From Pseudarthrobacter defluvii (lineage in GTDB: Bacteria > Actinomycetota > Actinomycetes > Actinomycetales > Micrococcaceae), in contig NZ_CP066365.1 in assembly GCF_030323865.1 (NCBI RefSeq), forward strand, positions 1 to 36,830: a DNA stretch of 36,830 nt, written 5' to 3'. Positions 8,539-15,533 of the stretch are shown piece after piece. A program made the translations under genes and the position numbers. Each line of letters begins with the position of its first letter. The stretch's first letter is position 1. The notes below the pieces were generated by a model that did not search any database, had not been told where the DNA came from, and saw only the letters and a program-made list of their open reading frames with translations.

Positions 8539-8805
8539 ATGACTGCTTCACCCACCGCTTACACGGTCTACACCAAGCCTGAGTGCCCCAACTGCGAGAA
8601 GACGAAGGACTACTTCGACTCCAAGGGCATCACCTACACGGCCGTTGACATCACTGAAGTGCCGGCAGCGCTGGAGTACATCACCGCCGAACTCGGCTAT
8701 TCCCAGGCGCCCGTTGTTGTGAACAACTCCGATGACGAGGACCACTGGTCCGGCCTGCGCCGCGACAAGCTCGTCCAGGCGGCCATGATGCACAAGGCAG
8801 CGTGA
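8539..8805 (+). CDS. nrdH: NrdH-like glutaredoxin
   Basis: 88 residues with the glutaredoxin/thioredoxin fold of NrdH. It has '[19 protein letters not shown]' with the redox pair CPNC, and a cis-Pro region 'YSQAPVVV'. NrdH normally supplies electrons to class Ib ribonucleotide reductase in the cytoplasm, using thioredoxin reductase. No nrdIEF genes are in this window, so it would have to serve the chromosomal enzyme. The chosen ATG matches the conserved N-terminus; an upstream start at 8515 lacks support. The stop codon overlaps the GTG start of the next gene (GTGA), so the two are probably co-translated. Confidence 0.9.
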   Translation: MTASPTAYTVYTKPECPNCEKTKDYFDSKGITYTAVDITEVPAALEYITAELGYSQAPVVVNNSDDEDHWSGLRRDKLVQAAMMHKAA

Positions 8806-9680
8806 GGGCCGTGACCACCCCGCGCCCGGTCGTCGGGTACAAACTCAGCCCACGGATCCCGTTGGAGGTGGACCTGTTCCGGCAGGTCAACCCCAGCGGC
8901 AGGGTCCCCACCGACGTTGTGGACCCCTACACTGTGGAGCCCGCCATTGTGGAACCCCTCAGTGAGGACCTGTACGACGGCTACCCCGTTCCGGACGAGG
9001 GAGGGGATGACCGGTACTTGGAGGCGATTAGCCGCCGCATGCTGGGGGACGGCGGGCTCTGGGACGAACACACCGCGAACCAGTACCAGCCCGACGACCT
9101 CACCCACGAAGAACCGGGCGCGGCCGAACCTCAGAACGAACCCACACCAGACACCGAGAACATCACCAGCACACGAGGAAAAGGAACCATCATGGCCGGC
9201 GAAACCACGATTACTGTCATTGGAAACCTGACATCGGACCCGGAGCTGCGCTTCACTCCGAGTGGGTCGGCCGTGGCGAACTTCACCATCGCCTCGACGC
9301 CCAGGACGTTCGACCGTCAGTCTAATGAGTGGAAGGACGGGGAGACGCTTTTCCTCCGGGCCAGCGTGTGGCGGGAAGCAGCCGAGAACGTGGCCGAGTC
9401 CCTGACCAAGGGAACGCGCGTCATCGTCACCGGCCGGCTGAAGTCCCGTTCCTACGAAACCAAGGAAGGTGAGAAGCGCACCGTAATAGAGCTCGAAGTG
9501 GACGAGATCGGCCCTTCCCTGCGGTACGCGAATGCCAAGGTCAGCCGCACCCAGCGCAGCTCCCAGGGCAGCGCCAACAGCCAGCCCCAATCCGCCCCGC
9601 AGGACGATCCCTGGGCCGTGCCAGCCAACAGCAACGCCGGCGGCTGGGGGAACGGACCCGACTCCGAACCTCCCTTCTAA
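8802..9680 (+). CDS. ssb: single-stranded DNA-binding protein with in-frame N-terminal extension
   Basis: The frame opens at a GTG overlapping the nrdH stop and runs 292 residues without a break. Residues 1-130 are acidic, Pro-rich and not recognised. From Met131 (ATG 9192) it is a standard SSB: OB fold starting '[18 protein letters not shown]', a Gln/Ser/Pro/Gly-rich linker, and the acidic tip 'DSEPPF' that recruits replication proteins. A strong GAGGAAAAGGAA ribosome site stands just before 9192, so a normal 162-residue SSB is very likely made. The upstream 130 codons may be a separate reading start giving a long isoform. SSB coats single-stranded DNA during replication and conjugative entry. 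Confidence 0.9.
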   Translation: MRAVTTPRPVVGYKLSPRIPLEVDLFRQVNPSGRVPTDVVDPYTVEPAIVEPLSEDLYDGYPVPDEGGDDRYLEAISRRMLGDGGLWDEHTANQYQPDDLTHEEPGAAEPQNEPTPDTENITSTRGKGTIMAGETTITVIGNLTSDPELRFTPSGSAVANFTIASTPRTFDRQSNEWKDGETLFLRASVWREAAENVAESLTKGTRVIVTGRLKSRSYETKEGEKRTVIELEVDEIGPSLRYANAKVSRTQRSSQGSANSQPQSAPQDDPWAVPANSNAGGWGNGPDSEPPF

Positions 9681-9690
9681 AGCAATACAG

Positions 9691-9724
9691 CTGTCGGGGT
9701 CAGCAGATACGCTGGCCCCGACAG
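9691..9724 (+). terminator. hairpin terminator after ssb
   Basis: CTGTCGGGGTCAGC (9691-9704) pairs with GCTGGCCCCGACAG (9711-9724), with one G-T pair and a 6-nt loop, 10 nt past the ssb stop codon. Confidence 0.75.
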
Positions 9725-9768
9725 GCACCGCCCGATAATCCAGACCATGAGTAAAGGGACAGATAACA

Positions 9769-10218
9769 ATGACGCATGCAGATGACCTCCGCGCCTGGGC
9801 CAGAGGTTCATACACGACTGAGGCAGCTACGGAGCTTTTGCTGAAGGCATTCGGCGGCCGCTTCGCAGCCCCCGGCAATCCTTGGGTTCACACTGCCAGC
9901 ACTACCGAGGAAGGGTATCGGGAACACGCGTGGATCGACTTCGCTTCCATTCCTGAAGAAGCCGGCGCACTCTCCGGTGGAGAACGCAGGTTCCTGCTGC
10001 TTGCAGCGTCCCTGGCCGAGGAAGTTCCGGTTGTCCTGGGGGACGTTGTGCCCGGGCTGGACCGGGAGAACCTGGACCTGGTCCTGGCCGCTATCGCTCA
10101 TGCCGGCGGCAGCCACCAGCACTCCGATATCCGCATCAACGAGGACGGATCCATGACACGCGGAAAGGGCTATCTGGACAGCCTTCACCCGTGGCCCCGC
10201 ACATTGCGTGCCGTCTAA
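9769..10218 (+). CDS. hypothetical plasmid protein
   Basis: 149 residues, soluble, slightly acidic, with codon use like its neighbours. Recognisable traits are limited: an N-terminal helix 'DDLRAWARGSYTTEAATELLL', a middle 'GGERRFLLLAASLAEEVP', and a His-rich 'HAGGSHQHSDIRIN' near the end. A weak AAGGGA precedes the ATG. I do not recognise a family. It lies between ssb and a ParB-like gene and could be part of a maintenance operon, but this is only context. Confidence 0.7.
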   Translation: MTHADDLRAWARGSYTTEAATELLLKAFGGRFAAPGNPWVHTASTTEEGYREHAWIDFASIPEEAGALSGGERRFLLLAASLAEEVPVVLGDVVPGLDRENLDLVLAAIAHAGGSHQHSDIRINEDGSMTRGKGYLDSLHPWPRTLRAV

Positions 10219-10237
10219 ACCAGAGGGACTTTTGACG

Positions 10238-10501
10238 GTGAAGCCGAAGAGGTTCCCGGCGTTCACGCCGTACTACACCGAGGACCAGGCGGGGCAAGTC
10301 CGGGCGGCATTCAAGGCTGCCGGTCTGCAGGAAGGTGACGCCAGTGTTTCGGACCTTATCGTGCGGGCGACGATGCGTGAAGTGAAGCGGATGCAGCGCA
10401 AGTACAACGGCGGCAAGGCGTGGCCGGCGGTGCCGGCCGGCGAGCTACGGCGAGGGCAGCGGACAATGGATGAAATGCGGCAGCGGGACGAGGGAAAGTA
10501 G
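10238..10501 (+). CDS. small ParB-like / centromere-binding type protein
   Basis: About 87 residues from the GTG at 10238 (AGAGGG 10-11 nt upstream). An in-frame ATG at 10208 would overlap the preceding gene. The sequence 'RFPAFTPYYTEDQAGQVRAAF' followed by a helix and 'KYNGGKAWPAVPAGELRRGQR' resembles the small ParB-like protein encoded at 29394 ('NQGEMYPAWGEKLPGGRR'), with the same helix-then-Trp/Pro-then-GRR ending. I therefore read it as a second member of that DNA-binding family. It precedes an HTH gene by 2 nt. Partition role is an inference. Confidence 0.6.
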   Translation: MKPKRFPAFTPYYTEDQAGQVRAAFKAAGLQEGDASVSDLIVRATMREVKRMQRKYNGGKAWPAVPAGELRRGQRTMDEMRQRDEGK

Positions 10502-10503
10502 CT

Positions 10504-10791
10504 ATGGGTCAGTGGACTGAAGAGGTGGACAAGATGGAGAACCGCACGTCGCTGCCGCTTCCGAAAATGCTGACGATAGATCAGGTTCAGGAGATCCTGA
10601 ACCTTGGAAAACCGATGGTCTATGCGCTGGTGCGAAGTGGTGAGTTGAGGGCCGCGACGTTCGGCCCGAGGGGCATCTGGCGGGTCCGGGAGGATGATTT
10701 GGCGGCGTACATTGATGCCGCGTACGAGAAGACAGCGGAGCGCATCGCGTCCGGACAGGTTCCCGATGGCGAGGCTGCAGCGGAGGAATGA
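10504..10791 (+). CDS. helix-turn-helix protein, excisionase (MerR-like) type
   Basis: 95 residues with a central excisionase-type winged helix: 'MLTIDQVQEILNLGKPMVYA' then 'LVRSGELRAATFGPRGIWRV' and 'REDDLAAYIDAAYEKT'. Such proteins bind DNA as small regulators or as directionality factors. Two starts are possible: ATG 10504 with GAGGGA upstream, or ATG 10534 with GAGGTGG upstream, and the latter lies closer to the conserved part. No integrase is present in the window, so a regulatory role, perhaps in copy number or partition, is more likely than excision. Confidence 0.8.
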   Translation: MGQWTEEVDKMENRTSLPLPKMLTIDQVQEILNLGKPMVYALVRSGELRAATFGPRGIWRVREDDLAAYIDAAYEKTAERIASGQVPDGEAAAEE

Positions 10792-10808
10792 TCCTCGAAC
10801 GACGTGAA

Positions 10809-10848
10809 ACAGAAGGCCGGCATCCCTGACGGGCTGTCGGCCTTCTGT
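10809..10848 (+). terminator. hairpin terminator after the HTH gene
   Basis: ACAGAAGGCCG (10809-10819) and its exact complement (10838-10848) form an 11-bp stem with an 18-nt loop, 18 nt after the stop codon. Confidence 0.8.
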
Positions 10849-11166
10849 TGCGTTACGTTCAAGGTCACTTCTTGTGAACCCTTTCGTTGCGGCTGGTGCC
10901 ATTGCTTGGATCACGCGGGACCGCGGAAGGTGGTGGTGATTGGCGCCGCCCTGCAGCTTGTGGTTGTCACCGCCCTGTACCGGCCCGGGAGCCCCCCTGT
11001 GCCTTAGAAGCCAGCCCCTTGGAGTGGGTTCTGTGTGTACCCAGGGATGCTCCGCCGTGTAGTGCCTTGCTGTCCCTGCTGAAGGAAACCCAACCGTCCC
11101 TTCCGGCGCGTCGGCAGCGCCGGTCTTGAACCATGGGAAGGCTGCCGCTGGCACCCCGCGACCGTC
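10849..11166. other. non-coding stretch between terminator and repeat copy A
   Basis: About 320 bases without a supported gene. Short frames here have no ribosome site or family similarity. I see no clear promoter. Confidence 0.45.
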
Positions 11167-11322
11167 GAGGCTGTGCACATTCGCCGGTCCCGGCGGTGAC
11201 ATTCGTGTTCGTGGTGCGCTGGCGTCTGTGTGCAGCCGGTCAGGTGGGTCCCGTCGTGCACATGGGTGCGGGAAAAGCCCGGAGGATTTAGCTTTTGCCG
11301 TGCCCATGTGCGCGAGGGGCTA
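11167..11322 (-). repeat. copy A of a diverged inverted repeat (~156 bp)
   Basis: Read on the minus strand this segment aligns from end to end with 27690-27848 on the plus strand. Both begin at the TAG stop codon of a gene, then have a hairpin with AAAAGC/GCTTTT in the stem, then a TGCACA-rich stretch. Both end with the same 22-nt word (positions 11167-11188 here; core GCGAATGTGCACAGCC). In this copy the hairpin spans 11259-11310, with arms CACATGGG and CCCATGTG outside. Similarity by eye is roughly three quarters. Confidence 0.8.
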
Positions 11323-11622
11323 GTTGTCCTGGTCGATGCTCGGTTCGGACGTTGTGGGTGCATCGGCGGGCTTGGCCTGGGCTTTGCGGCGGCGTCCTGC
11401 GGCGGCTGGTTCAAGGCCTAGCTTCTTGAGTTCTTCGGGGCTCCAACCGTCGCGTGTGGCTTTGGCGTAGGCTCGCTTGTCGTCTCGCTCAGCGGCCGCG
11501 AGTTGTTCTTTCAGGTCGGTGACTCGCTGGCGTGCGTGGACAAGTTCCTCGACGGATTTGATGCGGGAGTTCAGGAGCTCGCGGGCCTGCGTTTTGGTGG
11601 CTTCGATGTTGATGGTGGCCAT
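11320..11622 (-). CDS. small coiled-coil hypothetical protein
   Basis: 100 residues starting 'MATINIEATKTQARELL'. Residues about 20-55 are an amphipathic, charged helix ('ELVHARQRVTDLKEQLAAAE'), and the C-terminus is basic and Ala/Pro-rich. No catalytic motif. The ATG at 11622 is the only good start (GGAACAG upstream). The gene lies 26 nt downstream of another minus-strand hypothetical gene, divergent from the mobilisation operon. A role in relaxosome or replication control is possible but unproven. Confidence 0.7.
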   Translation of the reverse strand: MATINIEATKTQARELLNSRIKSVEELVHARQRVTDLKEQLAAAERDDKRAYAKATRDGWSPEELKKLGLEPAAAGRRRKAQAKPADAPTTSEPSIDQDN

Positions 11623-11648
11623 GCTGGTTCTGTTCCTTTGTGGTGTGG

Positions 11649-12398
11649 TTAGCGGTCGAAGGCGTGGCTGACGGCTGCGCCGGTTAGCGTCGTGGGCGTT
11701 GCGGCCGCTGCGGCGGGTGTTGGGCTTCGCAGCACTTCCGGTGCCGGGTGGGGGAATGACAGTTGAGCTGTCTTTAAGGCTCTTTGGTGTTCCAGGGAGA
11801 GTCGTTCGGGCTGGCCTGCGTGGTCCACTTCGTTAAGCACTTCGGGTACCGACGTTCGCTGATATGCGCGTAACAGGTCTGCCTGACTTGGGATTTCCTG
11901 CGTGACCAGATGGGCGATGTCCTTGACGTGCGGCTGGAGCGCCGCGGGCACTACATCGCGGATGGTTTCGACGACGTTAGGGAGGATCGCTTCCTGATAG
12001 GAAGTGAGAGCCTTTGGGTCACGGTACTGAAGATATGTCTCGTCTGGCTCTTTTGGCAGCGGCGAGCCGTATGTGGGTATGGGCGCAGGCTTCTGTGGAC
12101 GCTCGGTGAGGGGGGTGGGCAGGTGGACAAAGGCATACAGCCCTTCCCCGCCCAGGCGAATGTGAGTGTCTGTTCCGGTTGCCTCTTGGAGGTGGCGTTC
12201 TGCCACGCGGTCAATGCGTTCTTCTATGTCTTCAGGCCATGCATCAGACCGTAGTTCACAGGCGGCTGTGAGGAGGTGAGTGCGGGGTGCCGGCCTGGCG
12301 GCCGCGAGGTCGATTGTGATTCTTCCGCCGAAGCCTGAACTGGGTTCGTATGTGATGCTGGCTGCCGGCAGCTGGCCGGTTGTGGTGTTTGGACGCAT
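11649..12398 (-). CDS. hypothetical protein divergent from the mobilisation genes
   Basis: 249 residues. I chose ATG 12398 because GGGGGAG lies 4-10 nt upstream. The longer in-frame start at 12485 has no ribosome site and would intrude on the oriT-like region. The N-terminal half includes 'GFGGRITIDLAAARPAPRTH', and the middle is rich in Pro and charged residues. No membrane segment and no motif I know. It probably forms a two-gene operon with the coiled-coil gene downstream. Confidence 0.65.
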   Translation of the reverse strand: MRPNTTTGQLPAASITYEPSSGFGGRITIDLAAARPAPRTHLLTAACELRSDAWPEDIEERIDRVAERHLQEATGTDTHIRLGGEGLYAFVHLPTPLTERPQKPAPIPTYGSPLPKEPDETYLQYRDPKALTSYQEAILPNVVETIRDVVPAALQPHVKDIAHLVTQEIPSQADLLRAYQRTSVPEVLNEVDHAGQPERLSLEHQRALKTAQLSFPHPAPEVLRSPTPAAAAATPTTLTGAAVSHAFDR

Positions 12399-12504
12399 TG
12401 TCTCCCCCTGAGAAGTGTCGTTCCGTGCCTTCAGGCTAGCGGGGTTCTGTAATGGGTGCGAGCAACACGCCGCAGAATGGAGCAAAGGCCCAGCCGTCGG
12501 AGCA

Positions 12505-12600
12505 AGCTATACACTTATGTGCTATAAGTGGACCTGATCCTCGACTTCGCGTCGAGGATACGTCACACTTGACGTGTGATCCCGGAAATTCCGGGGCGCT
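12505..12600 (+). other. candidate origin of transfer (oriT)
   Basis: Four hairpins in under 90 bp immediately upstream of the MobC/relaxase operon: CACTTAT/ATAAGTG (12512-12530), ATCCTCGAC/GTCGAGGAT (12537-12559), TCACAC/GTGTGA (12563-12579) and CCCGGAA/TTCCGGG (12581-12595). The segment is more AT-rich at its left end and is followed by the mobC ribosome site. Clustered inverted repeats next to the relaxase gene are the usual appearance of an oriT. The TAAGTGG after the first hairpin is a plausible nick region, but the exact nic site is not determined. Confidence 0.6.
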
Positions 12601-12628
12601 GCGCTGGGCATGAAAAGGCGGTACTGCA

Positions 12629-13021
12629 ATGGCTGAGGAACAGAGTTCCAGCCGTCGCCTGAACCGTCGTCGCCGTGCGAACATCGACGGTGAAACGCAG
12701 TACGTGCGCGTCTCGATGTCCGAACAGGAACGGACCCGGCTTTACGTACTGGAAGAGCAGACTGGACGCAGCCCGTCAGAGATCCTGGTTAGCGCAGCCC
12801 TGTACGCCCAGTCCTCCGATTCACTCGCGGAGCGTCGCGCTCTGGCTACTGAGTTCATGGCAGCGCGCCGCTACCTTGCCGCACTGTCCAACAACGTGAA
12901 CCAGCTGGCAAAGCACGCCAATGCCACCGACGAATTTCCCGAGGAAGCCCGCGTGGCCCTGGGACGGGTGCGTGCCATTGCCGAACGTATGAACGGCATC
13001 ATCGACGGGTTGGCAGGCTGA
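12629..13021 (+). CDS. MobC-like relaxosome accessory protein
   Basis: 130 residues. The N-terminus is Arg-rich ('RRLNRRRRANIDG') and leads into a ribbon-helix-helix-like segment ('TQYVRVSMSEQERTRLYVLE'). The C-terminal helical region ends 'AALSNNVNQLAKHANATDEF', the 'NNVNQxAxxxN' pattern typical of MobC proteins. MobC binds oriT and helps the relaxase open the nick site. AAGGCGG lies upstream of ATG 12629. Its stop overlaps the relaxase start (TGATG), so the two are translationally coupled. Confidence 0.85.
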   Translation: MAEEQSSSRRLNRRRRANIDGETQYVRVSMSEQERTRLYVLEEQTGRSPSEILVSAALYAQSSDSLAERRALATEFMAARRYLAALSNNVNQLAKHANATDEFPEEARVALGRVRAIAERMNGIIDGLAG

Positions 13022-14580
13022 TGATTCCGAACATCACCAAGGGTGACCGCATGGCCGGTCTGTTGGTGTACCTGGCTGGCCCGGGACGCTCCAACGAACA
13101 CACCGACCCGCACCTGGTAACCGGCTCCGCACCCATCATGGCGTGGCACAACGACGACCAGCTGAACCGTGACGCAGCCCTGTCTATTGCGCACCAGCTT
13201 GACCAGGCAAAGAACGTCCTGGGCGTGGATGTCAAGGGCGGACATGTCTGGCATTGCTCGCTGAGTTTGCGCGCAGAAGAAGGCGACCTTACCGACCAGA
13301 AATGGGCCGAGATCGCCAACGAGTTCATGGACGAAATGGGCTTTACCGAGGCCAGCGGAAAGGCCCCCGTGTCATGGGTGGCAATCCGCCACGGACACAG
13401 CAAAGCCGGCAACGACCACATACACATTGCTGCCTCCATGGTGCGCGAGGACGGTACCAAGTGGAGCAGTCACCTGGACTACAAACGTGCCCAGGAAACG
13501 GTCCGCTCGCTGGAGAAGAAGCACGGCTTGGAAGAACTGTCACCCGTCTACGCCATGCGCGGTCTGCGCCCCGGTGAACGCGAAGCAGCAGAGCGTCGCG
13601 GCGTCGAAGAACCGGAACGCCGTTCACTTGCTCGCAAGGTCCGGGCCTGCGCTACAGCCGCCCAGGATGAGGCCGAGTTTGTGCGTCGCTTCCGGCGGAC
13701 AGGTGCCATGATCAAACCGCGTTACGCAGCTGGCCGTGATGACGTCGTTGTTGGCTACTCCGTTGCCGAGCGTCCATCCAAGGGAGGCCGGCCCGTATGG
13801 TTCGGTGGCGGCCACCTCGCCAAGGACTTGACCCTTCCGCGACTACGCGGAGCATGGGCCGACAGCCCCGAACTTGCTAACGGTGCCGTAGCCGAATGGG
13901 GAGCAGCTGCCCGTGGCCGGCGTCCCGTCAACATTGGCCGCGAGACGCACGAACCAGATCCGCAGATGTGGAAGCAGTACAGCAACGAAGTGGCCCGGCT
14001 GCGGGAGAGCTTGCGAGCTGTCCCGCTGGATGACCACGCGACCTGGGCGCAGGTTGCCCGGGAGACGTCCGGGGCGTTCGCCGCCTGGTCAACTGCCACG
14101 GAATCGACACCCGGACCGTTGGCAGCTGCGGCCGATGAATTGTCCAAGACGGCACAGCTGAGGCGCTACCCGGTCCAACCGGTCCGCAGCGCCGGCCCAT
14201 CTGCCAGAGGTGCGTCTCTGGTTCTCATGGCGGCCACCATGGGAGGCGCCGGAACAACCGCGCAAGCGATCATGCTGCGCCAGCTGCTTAACGTGGCTAA
14301 GGCCGTCCACGACATGCACAAGGCATCCAACGACCTGCGCAGGGCACGCCAGATCAGTGACATGGTAAAGACCCAGCTGAGCCAGGTAGCGGCCGCGCTG
14401 CCGAGCGTCCCGGCGACGGTGCCCGCCGTAGACAGCGAGGCGGCCGAAGCTGTGCGGACAAGCGCAGCCGGCCAGACACCGGCACGCACCGCCGGCTCGG
14501 TGCTGCCGCCGAAGTACGAGCAGGCACGTACCCACGCAACTACCCGAGGCGAGACCACCCGCCCGGACATTGAGAGATAA
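13021..14580 (+). CDS. relaxase / mobilisation endonuclease
   Basis: 519 residues. The N-terminal ~180 are a relaxase domain: the candidate nucleophile Tyr17 in 'MAGLLVYLAGPGRSNEHTD', and the metal-binding histidine motif in 'RHGHSKAGNDHIHIAAS' (about residues 123-139). This is the MOBP/VirD2-like arrangement common in actinobacterial plasmids. The rest is helical and Ala/Arg-rich with no primase or helicase motif. The protein nicks oriT, stays bound to the 5' end and pilots the strand to the coupling protein. It is the second gene of a mobC-relaxase-coiled-coil operon. Confidence 0.92.
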   Translation: MIPNITKGDRMAGLLVYLAGPGRSNEHTDPHLVTGSAPIMAWHNDDQLNRDAALSIAHQLDQAKNVLGVDVKGGHVWHCSLSLRAEEGDLTDQKWAEIANEFMDEMGFTEASGKAPVSWVAIRHGHSKAGNDHIHIAASMVREDGTKWSSHLDYKRAQETVRSLEKKHGLEELSPVYAMRGLRPGEREAAERRGVEEPERRSLARKVRACATAAQDEAEFVRRFRRTGAMIKPRYAAGRDDVVVGYSVAERPSKGGRPVWFGGGHLAKDLTLPRLRGAWADSPELANGAVAEWGAAARGRRPVNIGRETHEPDPQMWKQYSNEVARLRESLRAVPLDDHATWAQVARETSGAFAAWSTATESTPGPLAAAADELSKTAQLRRYPVQPVRSAGPSARGASLVLMAATMGGAGTTAQAIMLRQLLNVAKAVHDMHKASNDLRRARQISDMVKTQLSQVAAALPSVPATVPAVDSEAAEAVRTSAAGQTPARTAGSVLPPKYEQARTHATTRGETTRPDIER

Positions 14581-14597
14581 CACCAGGAGGGGGAACC

Positions 14598-15386
14598 ATG
14601 AGTGAATCTGACGGCATCGACGAGGCCATCGAGGGAATGTCCCGCGTCGGGCTAACTGTCGCGGGCCGGCTTGGTGAGCAGCTGGCCCGGCAGCGCGAAC
14701 AGGCGTTGCGCCGCGCCCAGGCAGCCGAGGAACAGCAGGCCCGTGAGCTGCAGGCCCGGTTCGACGCAGAGCGCGCAGCAGCCCGTGCGCAGCTCGCCCC
14801 AGTGATGGACACCCGCTGGTGGGACACGGCCAGCGGCCGCGACGTCGAGAGGGTGCACGAGGCGGCCACTGCGTGGAAGGACAATGACCCGGCGGCGCGC
14901 AGCGCGGCCGAAGTCATCCGGGCCCAGTTGCAACGCCGCTACGGCCTCGATGTGGACAACCTGGGCGCCGACGATGCGTCGGTCTCTGCCGCCCTGGCGA
15001 AGGCCGAACGGGAGCGCGCACAGGCAGAGCAGGAGCGTAGCGCCGGCCGTGACGAGAACGCCCAAGCTGCACAGCTGCTCGCTGAGGCCGCCCGGGAGGA
15101 CCAGGACCGCGAACAGGACATGACCGAAGAGAACCAGCGGCCCAAAGCCTTGGGCGAAGAAGCCGGCGTCAAGTACGACTCGGCCGAGCGCCGGCAGGAG
15201 CTGGCAGCCAGTCTGGAGGGCGTGGCCGACCGCGAGGCGGTTCAGGCACGGCTTAGCGCCGACCAAGACCAGGGCACCCCGCCCAGCGCGGCCGTGGCCA
15301 CCGCACCTGGGCGCAGCCCGAAAGCCCGCAGGACGCACGGAGTCAACGGCCAGGCAAAGCTCCTGCAGAAGGGCATAACCCGCTAA
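14598..15386 (+). CDS. coiled-coil protein of the mobilisation operon
   Basis: 262 residues, very rich in Ala, Glu, Gln and Arg, with long predicted coiled coils (about residues 25-65 and 130-190). The C-terminus is basic ('RSPKARRTHGVNGQAKLLQK'). Automatic annotation often names such proteins after colicin import TolA-like proteins because of composition only. A strong AGGAGGGGG site precedes ATG 14598, 17 nt after the relaxase stop. The position suggests a relaxosome or transfer-related role; no enzymatic motif is visible. Confidence 0.75.
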   Translation: MSESDGIDEAIEGMSRVGLTVAGRLGEQLARQREQALRRAQAAEEQQARELQARFDAERAAARAQLAPVMDTRWWDTASGRDVERVHEAATAWKDNDPAARSAAEVIRAQLQRRYGLDVDNLGADDASVSAALAKAERERAQAEQERSAGRDENAQAAQLLAEAAREDQDREQDMTEENQRPKALGEEAGVKYDSAERRQELAASLEGVADREAVQARLSADQDQGTPPSAAVATAPGRSPKARRTHGVNGQAKLLQKGITR

Positions 15387-15533
15387 TAGGGGGCTTCGCG
15401 GGGCAGCCTCAAGATGACGATCACACCTGCTGATAGACCTGGCGCGCGCCGATTCAAGGCCCGCGCGCAGTTGCAGCCATACTATGACGTAGCCGTTTTG
15501 GGCGCAGTGAGCTTTTGAAGGGAACAGACTCTA

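Noticed and set aside
10504..10791. Excisionase of an integrated element
   Set aside because: No integrase or attachment-site pair exists on the closed circle, so the HTH protein is more likely a regulator.
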